Shown: positions 10,383-22,174 of the stretch, piece after piece
Layout of the letters: every line of letters starts with the position of its first letter
How positions within the stretch are numbered: position 1 is the first letter of the stretch
Assembly: GCF_024679245.1 (NCBI RefSeq)
Contig: NC_090173.1
Span: forward strand, 26,502,160 to 26,566,159
Source: Pseudorasbora parva
Lineage: Eukaryota > Chordata > Actinopteri > Cypriniformes > Gobionidae
Direction of reading: 5' to 3'
Length of the DNA: 64,000 bases
The notes under the pieces: model-generated
Database searches by the model: none
Told to the model about the DNA's origin: nothing
The model's input: only the letters and a program-made list of their open reading frames with translations
Translations under genes and position numbers: made by a program

Positions 10383-12154
10383 GTGAGGGAATATTCTCTT
10401 CTTCTTTTTTGTCTGTCTCTCTTTCTCTTTGAACTAGGCTATAGAATAACATGTAAATAATAATTTTTGTCTTACTAATTAAATTGTCCTTTTTATTTTA
10501 CCAAGAAGCTTTGATGTAGCATTAGTTTGTGAAGTCTAGCGATAGTCTTTCTATAGCCCACCCAAGAGCATATTTATTTGGGTCAGGTTTTTCATGACAT
10601 CTTTTGATCCTGATAATAGCTGACCATTTTATTGTAACGTAACGTAAATTAAATGGAACTTCTTCATAATAGTCTTTGTGCAACTTGTTACCTCCCACAC
10701 GGTGACAAGCTACCCCAGGGTGCCAAAAACTGTTGCAGTTGGCAGTGGGGTCGGCAGCCTGCTGTGGGCATTCCATTCAGTGACTCACTGGATCTGTGAT
10801 CTGCATACCAGTTCTGGTCTAAACTCGGCCAGCCCCTTTAAAAAGCACTATCTCTCCCCCCCAACCACTGTGTCCCAGGGCAACCAGTCTCAAAACACTA
10901 AACAAACACCCACCTGACTAATTGGGCTTCTCTTCTCTGGAAATAAAATGGAGGCAGATAGTAAACCATTTATACCATTATCTGCTTTATTTTAAGGTTT
11001 GAGAGAGTCATTTCAGTACATTAGTGCCAAATAATCTTCCTCTTCCCGCTCCAAACAGGCCTGTCAGTAAAATGCAGTCAACCATAAAGTCAATTTACTG
11101 ATGACTGATGTCAAATCTCCGGGATTGTTTATCTTTCTCTCATTTTGGTTTATACAGTGACCCTATAAAAGTATTTGGTTACTGAAGCCGCATTTAATAA
11201 TTTATGGATTAAGTGGTATCTGCAAACAAAATGATGGTAGACCTTTTCTTGTAAACAACTTGCATTTCTCAGCTATTATGCAATTAATTGCGCTATCATT
11301 GTTTTTAGTTGATTTATGAATTCATCACAACTTAATTCCCTCCTCAAATTCACAAAGGTGTCCTAGCAGAGTGTAGTTTATCGCATTATGTTCCAATTTT
11401 GACAAACAGAAAATGACCAATTGTCTCTAAAACATAAACTCTATTTTGTAATATCAAACCTAACAAATCTTTTTCTTTAAAATAAATGCCAACTGGATTG
11501 CTATATTGTATTTAAGGCAATGATGCATTTTTAGGTATTACTTAAAGGGATAGTTTAGTAACTCATTCTCAAGCCATCCTAGGTGTATGACATTCTTCTT
11601 TCAGACAGATACAATCAGAGTTATATTAAAAAATGTCCTGGCTTTTACAAACATTATAATGGCAGTGAATGTCAGCCCAAAATTTGAAGCCCAAAAAGGT
11701 GCATGCATCCATTATCAAAGTAAACCATACGGATCCGGGGGGTTCATAAAGGCCTTCTGAAGTGAATCGGTGCAAGAAAATCGATGTTTGTGTAAGAAAA
11801 ATATACATGTTTTACACGTTATAAAATAAAATATCTAGCTTCTGCCAGACTGCCCTCCGTGTTCAACTCAAGAAAAAAGTGTAACTGGCGTATGACATCA
11901 GGCGTAGCGCAAGCTTTCTGAATTGTAGCAGGCATTACACTTTCTATCACTTAAAGTGTCTGACTACTTTTTGGGGCCACTGTGTTTTGCTATGACTGAC
12001 AATAAATGTGTTAGTCATTGAATCTTCTGCATTTTCTGTAAACTTAACATTTTTTTCCCCCTCACTGTCTCTTCATCAGTTTCTAACTCTGTCATTAACC
12101 CTATTTTAACCCTTTGTGTCTGTCTGTACATGTCTCTGATTATATTTCAAGCAG
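10383..12154. other. atp6v0a1 intron, 1.8 kb
   Basis: Apart from a half fold-back element at 11542-11955 nothing recognisable is present. The open frames at 10522-10917 show no family resemblance. Confidence 0.7.
11542..11955. repeat. Fold-back family fragment
   Basis: It starts TTAAAGGGATAGTTTAGTAA. The CAAGCCATCCTAGGTGTATG block is shared with the element at 41276-41680. The right inverted terminus is missing or decayed. Confidence 0.6.
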
Positions 12155-12169
12155 TCAGAAGAAGAAGTG
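12155..12169 (+). CDS. atp6v0a1: atp6v0a1 15-nt microexon (probably alternative)
   Basis: TCAGAAGAAGAAGTG, flanked by acceptor TTTCAAGCAG and donor GTAAGA. It encodes SEEEV in phase 0, so it can be included or skipped without changing frame. It falls exactly where mammalian a1 transcripts carry an optional short acidic insert (ending EDEV) before FDFGD. Reading the flanking exons, the product is ...DEEPE-SEEEV-FNFAD. Family knowledge: the insert is favoured in brain isoforms. That use here is inferred. Confidence 0.75.
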
Positions 12170-12629
12170 GTAAGAGCAGACGGCCTTCTCGACTCTTTGT
12201 GTAGATGTTTGCTATTTTTTACATTTGTGTGTGTGTGTGCGTGCGTACATGTGTATGTGCGTCTCCCTTGTAATTCTCTTGTTCTGCGGTTTGTGTGTAT
12301 TCCTGCAGGCTTCAGTGTTGGTAGTCTCCTGTTGTTGGTGTTCGGTTCTTTTCCAACACAATTTGTCATCATATTGTCAATTTTTCTTTAGTTTTAGCTG
12401 CCGTCATTATATGAAAATGATACAGTGGACCGTGCTGGAACATGATTCTGATTTTTCTGATTTATCTCACCAAATGATGCTGATGATCTGAAAGGCCCTG
12501 AGCTGTGATTCTGTTCTTATGCCTGTGAGATTTAGGGATGCTAATCATGCTGTGATTGAGCTGGGAGTGGGATTAGATTCATGCATTTTCATTAGTCTGA
12601 ACTGCTCTTCTATTTCTCTCTCTCTTTAG

Positions 12630-13083
<454 letters not shown>

Positions 13084-13160
<77 letters not shown>
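13084..13160. repeat. (AC)n microsatellite
   Basis: About 77 bp of perfect AC repeats following the CA-linked repeat copy 1. Confidence 0.95.
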
Positions 13161-13162
<2 letters not shown>

Positions 13163-13472
13163 CACTTATTGTACTGAATACAAACCTGAAATGTGATTAT
13201 ATCTGGGCCTGGGTTTGTTTGTTTTTTGCAGTGAATATAAGATTTGTTGTTTTTGCTCAGCTCTACTTTATAGACTTGAGTCATAGGCAAAGATCTGGGT
13301 AATGTAATTTCCTGTAAAATAAGCAAAATCCTTCCTCCAATTATGAATTCATTCATGAAATTCCATTCCAACAAGATATGATAATCCATGATTGGGAACC
13401 CTATACACATACACAATTACAAAGTAATTGTTGACAAGGGTTTTCTTAAAATGCGTTTCTTTTTTCTGACAG

Positions 13473-13644
13473 AGCTCTCTGAGGTCTTGTGGTCAATGGT
13501 GATGCACATGGGCCTCGCTTCTAGGAATTTTGGTGGATTCTTTGCCCTGTCAATCATTTTTGCCTTCTTTGCTACACTGACAGTGTTTATTCTGTTGATC
13601 ATGGAAGGCCTGTCTGCCTTCCTCCATGCTCTTAGATTGCACTG
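13473..13644 (+). CDS. atp6v0a1: atp6v0a1 coding exon with the second membrane arginine
   Basis: 172 nt; acceptor TTCTGACAG, donor GTAAGT. It completes Gln, then [20 protein letters not shown] through HALRLH plus two bases of Trp. AGA at 13634-13636 is the Arg of HALRLHW, equivalent to Vph1 R799, in the last helix. Confidence 0.97.
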
Positions 13645-13681
13645 GTAAGTACACACACAGACACATGTTTGTTTTTGTGAA

Positions 13682-13900
13682 ATGCGGGGACTCTCCATAG
13701 GTGTAATGGTTTTTATACTGTACAAACCATATTTTCTATCCCCCTACACTGTTCTGCCCCTAAACCTACCCATCACAGGAAACATTCTGCATTTTTACTT
13801 TCTCAAATAACTCATCTTGTAGGATTTATCAGCATTTTGAAAAGTGGGGAAATGGCCAATGTCCTCATATTTCACCCTCTCCTTGTAATACCCATGTCAT
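13682..13900. repeat. CA-linked interspersed repeat, copy 2
   Basis: It matches copy 1 (12824-13082) over most of its length, including CCTACCCATCACAGGAAACA. It is again followed by a tandem tetra/dinucleotide tract. Confidence 0.75.
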
Positions 13901-13937
13901 ACCCATGTCATTATACATATTTGTGATTTCTCAAAAA

Positions 13938-14067
13938 CACTCACTCACTCACTCACTCACTCACTCACTCACTCACTCACTCACTCACTCACTCACTCAC
14001 TCACTCACTCACACACACACACACTCACTCACTCACACTCACACTCACACTCACACTCACACTCACA

Positions 14068-14120
<53 letters not shown>
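13938..14120. repeat. Compound (ACTC)n-(ACACTC)n-(AC)n microsatellite
   Basis: About 75 bp of ACTC repeats pass through mixed ACACTC units into pure AC repeats, within the last intron. Confidence 0.95.
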
Positions 14121-14122
<2 letters not shown>

Positions 14123-14471
14123 TGCTTGCATTTATACATTTCATTTAAACAGTTCATAGAGCTAATGTTTCTCTGTTCCCCCCTATCAGTGGCTACATAC
14201 ACACTGCAGAAAAAAATATTTTGAGTGCTTTATTTTATTGTGTGCACACAAATTGTAGTTATTTGCATGTACAAGATCTGCATTCTACAACTGTATCAGT
14301 ATGCATTATACAAATTGACTCTATGAAAGGTTGCCAATAAGGCAATGTATTAAAAACAAACAGAATAATTAATTGTTAATGCCACTTTCTTGTGGTTCTA
14401 GAAAATAATCACAATATTTTCACTTAATTTCATCTGGAACTGTAATTCACTTACTTTGTTTCCTTCTGTAG

Positions 14472-14565
14472 GGTGGAGTTTCAGAATAAATTCTACACTG
14501 GACAAGGCTTCAAATTCATGCCTTTTACTTTTGACAGCATTCTGGAGGGCAAGTTTGAAGACTAA
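14472..14565 (+). CDS. atp6v0a1: atp6v0a1 terminal coding exon
   Basis: 94 nt including TAA at 14563-14565; acceptor CTTCTGTAG. It completes Trp, then [20 protein letters not shown] through EGKFED and stop, the conserved C-terminus of vertebrate a1. Confidence 0.97.
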
Positions 14566-15575
14566 ACCACACACACATTCTCTCCTTTCCCAACTGCCAC
14601 ACCTCTATACTACAGGAGTCAAACAGATTGTGTGAGATTTTACGATTTATGTGAACACTGTGACTTTGTAAGGCTCTAAATTTCTCAGGTGTTCAACATA
14701 AGGACAATAATGGAATAAATTTCAAGAAAATAACCTAAAAAGTAATTAGTAGAAGCTAAGCTGAAAATGATCTCAGCTAGAAGTGCATAAAATATTCACA
14801 ATGATTTCATAACTCTTAAATGCTTGATATGTAATAATACAAACTCAAGTGATGTTACCATACAGCACACAGGAGTATGAACAGCTTGTTTTTTGTCGTA
14901 AAAGCCTCATATATGTGTACATACTCTTTAATCAAGGCACAATATCATTAAAGTTTCCCTACCACTATAGTACAGGTGGAGATTTTTTCTATGTCTGATA
15001 TTTTTTTCCCAGTCTCTTAAATTATTAGTTTTTTTATGCATCTTTTATCTTTTGTTGAACACATTTCTAAAATAGTTCTCATGCAAAGGGACCTCATTTC
15101 ACAGCAAAGCAAGCTTCATTTTAGGCCATTTTACAAGCTCCTATCATGCCGAGACGATAGTTTTCTCATCAAGCATATCAGAATAAAGGTTTGACAGTTC
15201 CGCAGATTAGCCAGATTTATTGCAGATCTTTTCATTCCTTCGCAAACACAAGTGAAGTGTAATTATATTGAAGTTGGTTTTGATTTTTGTATTTTGCTGT
15301 TGTCTTTGAAAAAAAAAAAAAGCAAACACACATCTAAGCTATGTTAACTTTATGAATCTGTTCGCGGCAGTGCCCAATTACGGATTTTTGGATTGTTGTT
15401 TGAGTTTACAACATGCACCTGCAATGGCTCTTAAAGAAAATGTGTTTGATTGCTAGATGTCAGAGTCAATATATTTAGTCTTGGAGAAATTAACTATACC
15501 AAGTAAAAGTAGCCAGTGAAGCTGAGTGATTGTCTGTTTTGTTTGTCAATAAAGAAGGACTGGATATGACCTTAT
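14566..15575 (+). other. atp6v0a1: atp6v0a1 3' untranslated region (probable)
   Basis: AT-rich, repeat-free sequence after the stop. The best polyadenylation signal is AATAAA at 15548-15553, followed by the U/GU-rich TGTTTTGTCCTTCTTTTTGT. Other AATAAA motifs at about 14714 and 15183 could give shorter messages. The exact cleavage site is inferred. Confidence 0.6.
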
Positions 15576-15696
15576 GATCTTGTTTTGTCCTTCTTTTTGT
15601 ATGCGTGTGAGACAATATATGTTGGTAAATCATGTCTAAAAGTATAATAAATAAGTCATTATTAATAATATATAGCAGGATTATATAATACAATTT

Positions 15697-16854
15697 CAAA
15701 GGGATAGTTCACCCAAAAATGAAAATGTTGTTCAAAACCTGCAAGACCTTTGCTCAATTTCAGAACATATTTTTTATGAAATCCAAGAGCTCTCTGATCC
15801 CACTATAGACAGCTACCCAACTACCACTCTCAAGACCCACAAAGGTAATAAAGACATTGTTTCATTTTTCCCCGCCAAACAAATCATTTTTGTTCTTTGT
15901 GAGAAAACGCTTGATGGCCAAACCCGTAATTTTCACTGTTTTCACTGTTATAGGGGGCGCTTTTACCCATCTTCTGAATGATTACGGAATCTCCTGATCA
16001 AAACACGCGAGGAAAACAGAGTAATACAAGCAATCGTATGCAAGCAAATGCATATGAAAAATAACATGATCATTAACATTAAACATATAAATCAAAACTA
16101 TGAAATGTTACTGAATGCAATGTGGACCCAGGATGAGCTACAGGACTGTGCAAGCATTAGGGGTGTTGACGGACTCAGTCTGTATATGATTTTCTCAGCT
16201 TTTTGTTACTTTTTTTTAATGAAACTTAGCCATATTCAAGTGTTGATTTAAAAAAAAAGGAATGCATAAAGCTAGAATAAAACCTTTTTCAAACTCTTGG
16301 TGGGGAAAGAGTTAAAATAATCCATGTAATAATCCAGTGGTTCAACCTTAATTTTCTAAAGTGATGAGAATACATTTTGTGTACAAAAATAACTTTATTC
16401 AACAATTTTGTTATAGCTCCTTGCCAGTTAACATTGTAAAAACAGTGCAACGCCTGCGTCATCATCAAATGCATCCGTCCTGGTGCTCACGTAACAGCAT
16501 TGGCTGCTTTACATCTCGAAAGCGCTGCACTGTTTATAATAGAAACTGCGTAAGAGTCTGATAAAGGCTAGACCGAAATTGTTGAAGAGAGCCATTATTT
16601 TTGATTGTTTTTGCATACAAAAAGTATTCTCGTCACTTCATAAAATTAAGGTGGAAGCACTGGAGTCACATGGACTATTTTGACAATGTATTTTCACTAC
16701 CTTTCTGGGCATTAAAAGTGGTAATTAAATTGTGCATGAAGGGATCAGTGAACTCCTCTGTTCTGAAGATGAACGAAGGTCTTACAGGTTTGGAATGACA
16801 TGAGGGTGAGCAATTAATGACAGAATTTACATTTTTGGGTGAACTAACCCTTTG
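15697..16854. mobile_element. Long fold-back family member, 1.16 kb
   Basis: The left end CAAAGGGATAGTTCACCC and the right end GGGTGAACTAACCCTTTG are inverted. The internal arms are only partly complementary, so the copy is older or recombined. The short frames within it resemble no protein. Confidence 0.75.
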
Positions 16855-17340
16855 TCAGGTTCTTCCATAGACTTTTCAGGTGTCATTCATAAAGTAGACA
16901 AAATGTTGTTTTATTAAAGGGGAAAACAAAAATTAGCTACTGGTCACGCAAATTAAATAAATAACTAAATAAAGGGGAAACAGCAAAGTGAGTTCTGGCT
17001 CAGATGTTTTTTCTCTGGGATCCCTCACCAGAACTAATTGGCCATGGAAGAAAAATTCCTTTTAAGAAATCAGATTCAACCATTTCGTTCATCATCTCAT
17101 TTTAACGTTCACATATTGAAAAGAATATTCACACAAATAAACTCTACAAACATACAAAAATCACATTCACCGTAAAGCAATAATACAAATAAACACGAAA
17201 TATATATATACATATAGGCTCTGCAAAAAACAAACAAACATAAAAATCCAATAAAATGAACAAGATCTCCCCCAACAAATAATCAAAAGACATGTTAAAC
17301 AAAACCCTACATTTCCCATAATTCCCCCCAAAAATAAAAG
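16855..17340. other. Intergenic, nothing recognised
   Basis: AT-rich sequence between the fold-back element and the ETS-rich patch at 17341. An AT-dinucleotide patch lies near 17200. No gene or repeat family is recognised. Confidence 0.5.
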
Positions 17341-17416
17341 TGTTCCGGAAATGGCACTTCCGTTTAATCTGGCCTTCGCTCCATTTTGCAGTCATGGGTT
17401 TTCGGCGGAACAACGG
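17341..17416 (+). promoter_or_regulatory. Possible ETS-type housekeeping promoter / cryptic first exon
   Basis: TTCCGGAA at 17343-17350 and CACTTCCG at 17356-17363 are ETS-like sites, followed by a pyrimidine-rich stretch and CAGTCATGGG. The ATG at 17395 opens eight codons (MGFRRNNG), then GGGTAAGAAA resembles a splice donor. The combination looks like the promoter and first exon of a small housekeeping gene. No second exon is identified and I cannot name a product. It could also be part of a dispersed repeat. Confidence 0.3.
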
Positions 17417-18500
17417 GTAAGAAACAAATCATAAACTAAGTTAAATAAATGTTACACTCAATAGTTTGTCGAGTTGAATTCATTCATTCTCTAGCGTGCA
17501 CTCTAGCAATGAATCATTGGCGCTGTCCTCTTTTGGATTTCGAATGTGCACACCCCTAGAACAACCGTTTGGGTAAAATGATTTTAACAAAATCAAAATG
17601 CATAAAAATGGATAAGACAAAGAAAATATTTATCTCCCAAAGCCAAAGAAATTAAGATTTCCTACCAATTAAATAAATAAATACAATATATGAAAGGGGG
17701 GAGGGGGAGTCAGAAACAATAACAATTCAAAGTAAATATTTATAATGTGTGGCCTTAGACTTCATTCCCTTTAATTAAAAAAATATAAAAAGTATCATTT
17801 AAGTATCATTGCTGCAGTTTCATGCCAGCCAAGCTGATATCTGGAACATCAGCACTGATACTCTGATTGTGAAATTGCTTAATTATAGTTCAGACAAATG
17901 TTGACCATTTTTTCCCTCAAACACTTTCCCCTCTCCCCTCTAAAAGCATTCTGTAATTCTGTAAAACTCCCACTTGCTAGAAAGGAAAATCTCTTGTGAA
18001 GCTGGAGTGAAAAGCAATGTCAAACTTAAAAAACAACAACAAACAAAAAGCATCCTCTCGCTTCAGTCAAAATCACACAGCTCTGCTTATACTCAACACT
18101 GCTGAAACTAAATATCAACACTTTTGGAACACAAAGTTTAAAACAATTGTGCTACAATTACAAGTGTTTCCTTTCTACCTCATTTATTGCAATTCCTCTG
18201 GTACTTCCAATAACACACGTCTTTGATAGTAATTTTCAAGATCAGGTTTACGCTTGAATGACTCATAAACCGATTTGAGCTGTTTGTCTCATACCCTTGC
18301 CTAAGTGAGCCAGTGGGTGGGTATGTGTCCGTGTGTCCCTTGCCACGATCTACGGAGGGTGGAGACTCCCCATAAAGGGTCAGCTTGGGTGTGACCTTAC
18401 AGTAAGTGATCTTGGTTGGGGGCTGGACTGAAGAGGGAAAGGGAAGACCTGACATGCGGGCTTCACAGGGAGCTGTGGTCACACACACTCTTCATTACCA
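17417..18500. other. Intergenic, nothing recognised
   Basis: AT-rich sequence with an A/G-rich patch near 17693-17711. No gene, exon or identifiable mobile element was found. Confidence 0.5.
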
Positions 18501-18880
18501 CATGCACACTCGCACACACCTTCCATCGACTGGCTGACATCCCAGAGTAGACTTGAGGAAAAGAGGAAGGGAGGAAAGGTTTGAGGCATTATAGGAAGCC
18601 TAAAGATTAGTACATAGTGTTAGTAGGTAGAACAGGTGTAAAAGACTGGTTCAAAGTAGTCGAGAAAGTTGCCGAAGGTTGTTGCCTGCAAGTTGGAGTC
18701 AATTCCGCTCTGATCGTTGGGTGTCTACTGTCATTCAAGTCTTTTTTTAGTGCTTTATTTTTACCCCAGGACTACATTCTTCCACACCGGCCCACGTGTG
18801 TGTGTGTGTGTGTGTGTGCTGCTCTCTGTCTGCAAGTAAGCTTAAGTGTGAATTAATCAGAGTGTACTTGAAACCAAGCC
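18501..18880 (+). promoter_or_regulatory. cavin1: Upstream / 5'UTR region of cavin1
   Basis: This is the sequence immediately before the cavin1 start. It has an E-box CACGTG at 18793-18798 merging into a (TG)n tract at 18796-18818, and a T-rich stretch at 18740-18760. No convincing TATA box is visible. The transcription start cannot be placed from sequence alone. Confidence 0.4.
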
Positions 18881-19450
18881 ATGGCTGACATAGACTTCAA
18901 ATTGGAGCGTGCCGTCTTCGCCGAAGTCTCTGATGAAGATGAGGATGATGAGGAGGTCGCCTTGGTGCCGGCTTCCACCAAACCTGCCACGACAACCATG
19001 GCGTTGAAATCGAGACGAGGCGATGATGATGACAATGGCGACCCAGCGAAAGAGGTGGACCTGGTGTTGGGGCCAGGACTCGATGGAGGTGGCAGTGGTG
19101 AGTCTGAGAAGTCTGAGGCCCAGGCTACCGGCATGATGGTCCTGGCACTCCTAGACAAAATCATCGGTGTGGTGGACCGGATCCAGCAGTCTCAGACAGA
19201 CCTCGAGGCCAAGCAGGAGACCATGGAGAAGAACATGAGCAGCATCCAGACAGAGCTGGCCAAGCTGGCGAAGAGTCACGTTGGAACGGCCGGGACAGTC
19301 AACAAGCTCCTGGACAAGGTGCGAAAGGTAAACGTCAACGTGAAGAGCGTGCGCACGGACCTGGAGAAGCAAGTGGGACAGATCAAAAAACTGGAGAACA
19401 ATGAACACGAGCTCCTCAAGAGGAAGAACTTCAAAGTGCTCATCTTCCAG
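18881..19450 (+). CDS. cavin1: cavin1 (PTRF) coding exon 1
   Basis: 190 codons, starting at ATG in a good Kozak context (AAGCCATGG) and ending ...KVLIFQ at donor GTGAGT, phase 0. Cavin-1 is a cytosolic coat protein that trimerises and assembles on caveolin-rich membrane to form caveolae. It was first described as an RNA polymerase I transcript-release factor. Seen: an acidic N-terminus (SDEDEDDEEV, residues ~18-28), a disordered acidic/Gly-rich segment (~45-85), then the HR1 coiled coil (~88-180, LLDKIIGVVDRIQQSQTDLE onward) and a basic KRKNFK stretch near its end. The HR1 sequence is characteristic of the cavin family. Minus-strand frames over this exon are shadows. Confidence 0.95.
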
Positions 19451-20506
19451 GTGAGTAAGGAGTGCATGACAGAGCATGTGATTGCAAAGTCTTTAATATC
19501 CAGACATGGCATTCCATCTCCTTTTATGTGGCTTAACTAATTGGTACTAATTAGTCTTTTAGTACATACTTGCTTTCAAAGTGACTTAAAGGAATCTTTG
19601 AGGAGCAACCTGGAGATATTTGACTTACTCAACTGCATGGATCACTACTTGCAGGGTTTGAAAATGTGTTGTTACCATTCCTAACTCTAACCAAGGGGCT
19701 ACACCTCCTTCTGATTGTGGAAGTGGAATTCATTTTGGTCGTTATGAAAGCTTGAGTCCAGCAGATCTCTGGTCTTTTTTCTCACCGTTCTAGAGTAGCT
19801 GTAGAAACAGCGTTTTCAGATCTTTTTTTTTTTTTTTAGCAACTGCAGTCGTTTTTGCTAGCATGGGCACACAAAACACGTCTTAGACCACCATATGTTC
19901 CTTAATCTATATCTTGACCCTGAATTGTTACCTTGGTGTTAGCTTTTTACAAGATAATAAAACACTTCATTTAATAGTTTTAGCATGTTCATGTTGTTTT
20001 ACTAGAGTCTCCTGCATGTATTTACAATCCTCTATTTTTAGCATGTCCAAGTTTAATTTATGTTGTCCTGTTGTCGGAGTCCCTGGCTCTGCTGCATGAG
20101 TATATGTATTTGCAATCCTCTTTCTCAAGTCTCTTTTGGAGTACACATGGATTCCTCTTCAGGGCTTGGCCTTGAATTTCCCACTCAGTATCATAAAGTG
20201 TCAGTTAACTCCTAAGTGAAACTTCAAAGGTTCCTGTCTCATCTCACAGCAACCTCTAAACAATGCTGGATCGGCACATCCCATGAGTATACTGCAAATA
20301 CTGCATGCCTGCCAAAAAAGTCCTCATTTAGAAACCAAAAAATGGTTTTACCTTAAGTTTGTAGAAATATATGTGTAATACAACTCAAAAGAGCACACAC
20401 AGCAGAGAGAGCATGTTTCCAAGAGACACAATCCTATGTAAAATAATCTACGAGTTGCATTCTTGCAAAGCAGTGGAAATGGTTAATTCCCTCAGGAATT
20501 TGGGGG

Positions 20507-20700
20507 TACACTTTATTTTAAAGTTTTATTGTTTCAGTGTAATTATATATTTAAGTACTGAGTAATATTAATTAACTACATGTCCTTATAGGGTTTGGTT
20601 GAGGTTTCGTTGCATGTAATTATGCATTATTTACATGTTAAGTACATGTAGTATATGTAACAATGACACTGTAAAATAAAATGTTACTGTTTCTTGCACT
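20507..20700. repeat. Short inverted-repeat element
   Basis: ACACTTTATTTTAAAG near the left end is mirrored by GTAAAATAAAATGTTAC near the right end, with AGTACATGTAGTATATG blocks inside. It is similar in style to the nested repeat at 56536-56871. Non-coding. Confidence 0.5.
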
Positions 20701-20749
20701 AAATCTACTGCAGACACATAATTCAATTTGTAATTTATTATGTACACGA

Positions 20750-21190
20750 CGGTTCAAGATTTGGGGTCAATCCAGTAAAATGTTAGCCTGACAAGCCAGA
20801 CCCACGTCAAGACATTCGCGGGCAAATTAAATTTGCTGCCGCTAGGGTGCATCTAGATTTCTAGGCTATGTGTTAAGGCTTTTAAAAGAAGTCTTTTCTG
20901 CTCACTAAGTCTGCGTTTATTTGATCATACACTAAAATAGTAATACTTTGAAATATTTTTGCAGTTTAAATAACCGTTTTCTATTTTAATGTATTTTTAG
21001 CTGAATACATTTCAAGCTGAATTCCATGTCATATGTTCCTTCATCCTAATGTGCTGATTTGAAGCCCATTTGCTTTCTTTCAGCCTTTATTTGACCCATA
21101 TGTTTTTGCAACAATGTAAAGGTATTTGTTACTTTTGATTAATTTAATTCATTCTTGCTGAATTAAAGTTTTAATTTCTTCTTCAACACT
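20750..21190 (+). repeat. Interspersed repeat interrupted by an 85-bp insertion
   Basis: Second copy of the family at 9140-9405 (here the GTTCAAGATTTGGGGTCAAT to TGCTGAATTAAAGT part). It is interrupted at 20784-20868 by a minimal inverted-repeat element. Confidence 0.6.
20784..20868. mobile_element. 85-bp minimal TAGCCTGACAAGCC element
   Basis: It starts TAGCCTGACAAGCCAGACCC and ends ATCTAGATTTCTAGGCTA, flanked by TGT on both sides. These two ends are the inverted ends of the 1.25-kb element at 33614-34861, joined with almost no interior, so it is an extreme deletion derivative. Confidence 0.7.
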
Positions 21191-21409
21191 ACTGAACTCT
21201 AAGTCGACTAATTGGAAGATGTTTATAATATTATTAAAGATTAATTATTGTGTTTTCACAACTATGATGCTTAAAATAGACTGCAATGCTTTCCAGATAA
21301 TGCACTGCACTCTTTCACAGATGTCTTAGTAACGTACATGTGCTTACTGGGAAATAAGGTAATTGTACACTGACAGCAAAGAGAAGGCCTATATTTTCAC
21401 CTTAATGTG

Positions 21410-21411
<2 letters not shown>

Positions 21412-21482
<71 letters not shown>
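21412..21482. repeat. (CT)n microsatellite
   Basis: About 70 bp of perfect TC repeats, followed by a short TG/GA tract. Confidence 0.95.
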
Positions 21483-21486
<4 letters not shown>

Positions 21487-21599
21487 GTGTGTGTGTGTGA
21501 GTGAGAGAGAGAATTGGCTGTGGCAGATAGTTGGCAGGTGTTTGAAAGTATAGAATGAAGACATTTATATTTATATCAAGGCTATATCTTCTGCATAAC

Positions 21600-22174
21600 G
21601 TCTTAGGTTACACATGAAACCATGGTTCCCTGAGAGGGGGAATGAGACACTGTCCAAAGACACTTTAGGGGAACACCTCCAGTGTGACCGGTGTCTAAAG
21701 CACATGACCGAAACATAGCGTCATTGGCCGGCGACAGTACAAGAGGCACCAGTAGTACAAATCAACAACATATTCTCTGTAAGAGATGTGACCAGGTATT
21801 CCCAAAGCATCTTCTCTGGGAACCATGCTTACATGTGTAACCATTCGAAAGGGAACATGTACTGCATCCAAAGACACTTTGGTGAATGAGCACCCAATCT
21901 GCCATGCTGAGGGAATAACTTCCTAATCACAAGCACAAGACTCAAAATACTTAGATGATGGAGACCAATCCCTCACTCAGGTCAAACATGTTACTGTCAG
22001 TGACATCATTCCTAGCTCACAACAATAACCTAGCTCCAAGCCTTAAGCAACTAAGCGAACAGTGCCCCCCACACAGAGGGCCGAACCCTTAATATCACTG
22101 TCTGGCTAGAGCTCAGAGGGGTGAAGGCCTCAGTAGAATGATTCTCAGATCGAGAGGAGGCCAAACGCTTAATC
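21600..22174. repeat. Interspersed repeat, flank of the nested element
   Basis: It includes GGTTACACATGAAACCATGG and GTCCAAAGACACTTTAGGGG, then repeats CAAAGACACTTT at 21869. A block near 22106-22165 (GATTCTCAGATCGAGAGGAG) recurs after the nested element at 23878-23900, so the element at 22175-23796 lies in or beside a locally repeated unit. Confidence 0.45.

Noticed and set aside
12106..12491. Frames of 74-88 codons around 12.1-12.5 kb
   Set aside because: They arise from TG-rich sequence around the microexon and do not resemble V-ATPase or any other family.
13905..14159. Ser-Leu-Thr-His repeat frame
   Set aside because: It is a translation of the ACTC/AC microsatellite.
18853..19512. Long minus-strand frames over cavin1 exon 1
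   Set aside because: They are shadows of the GC-rich coding exon; the + frame matches the cavin family throughout.
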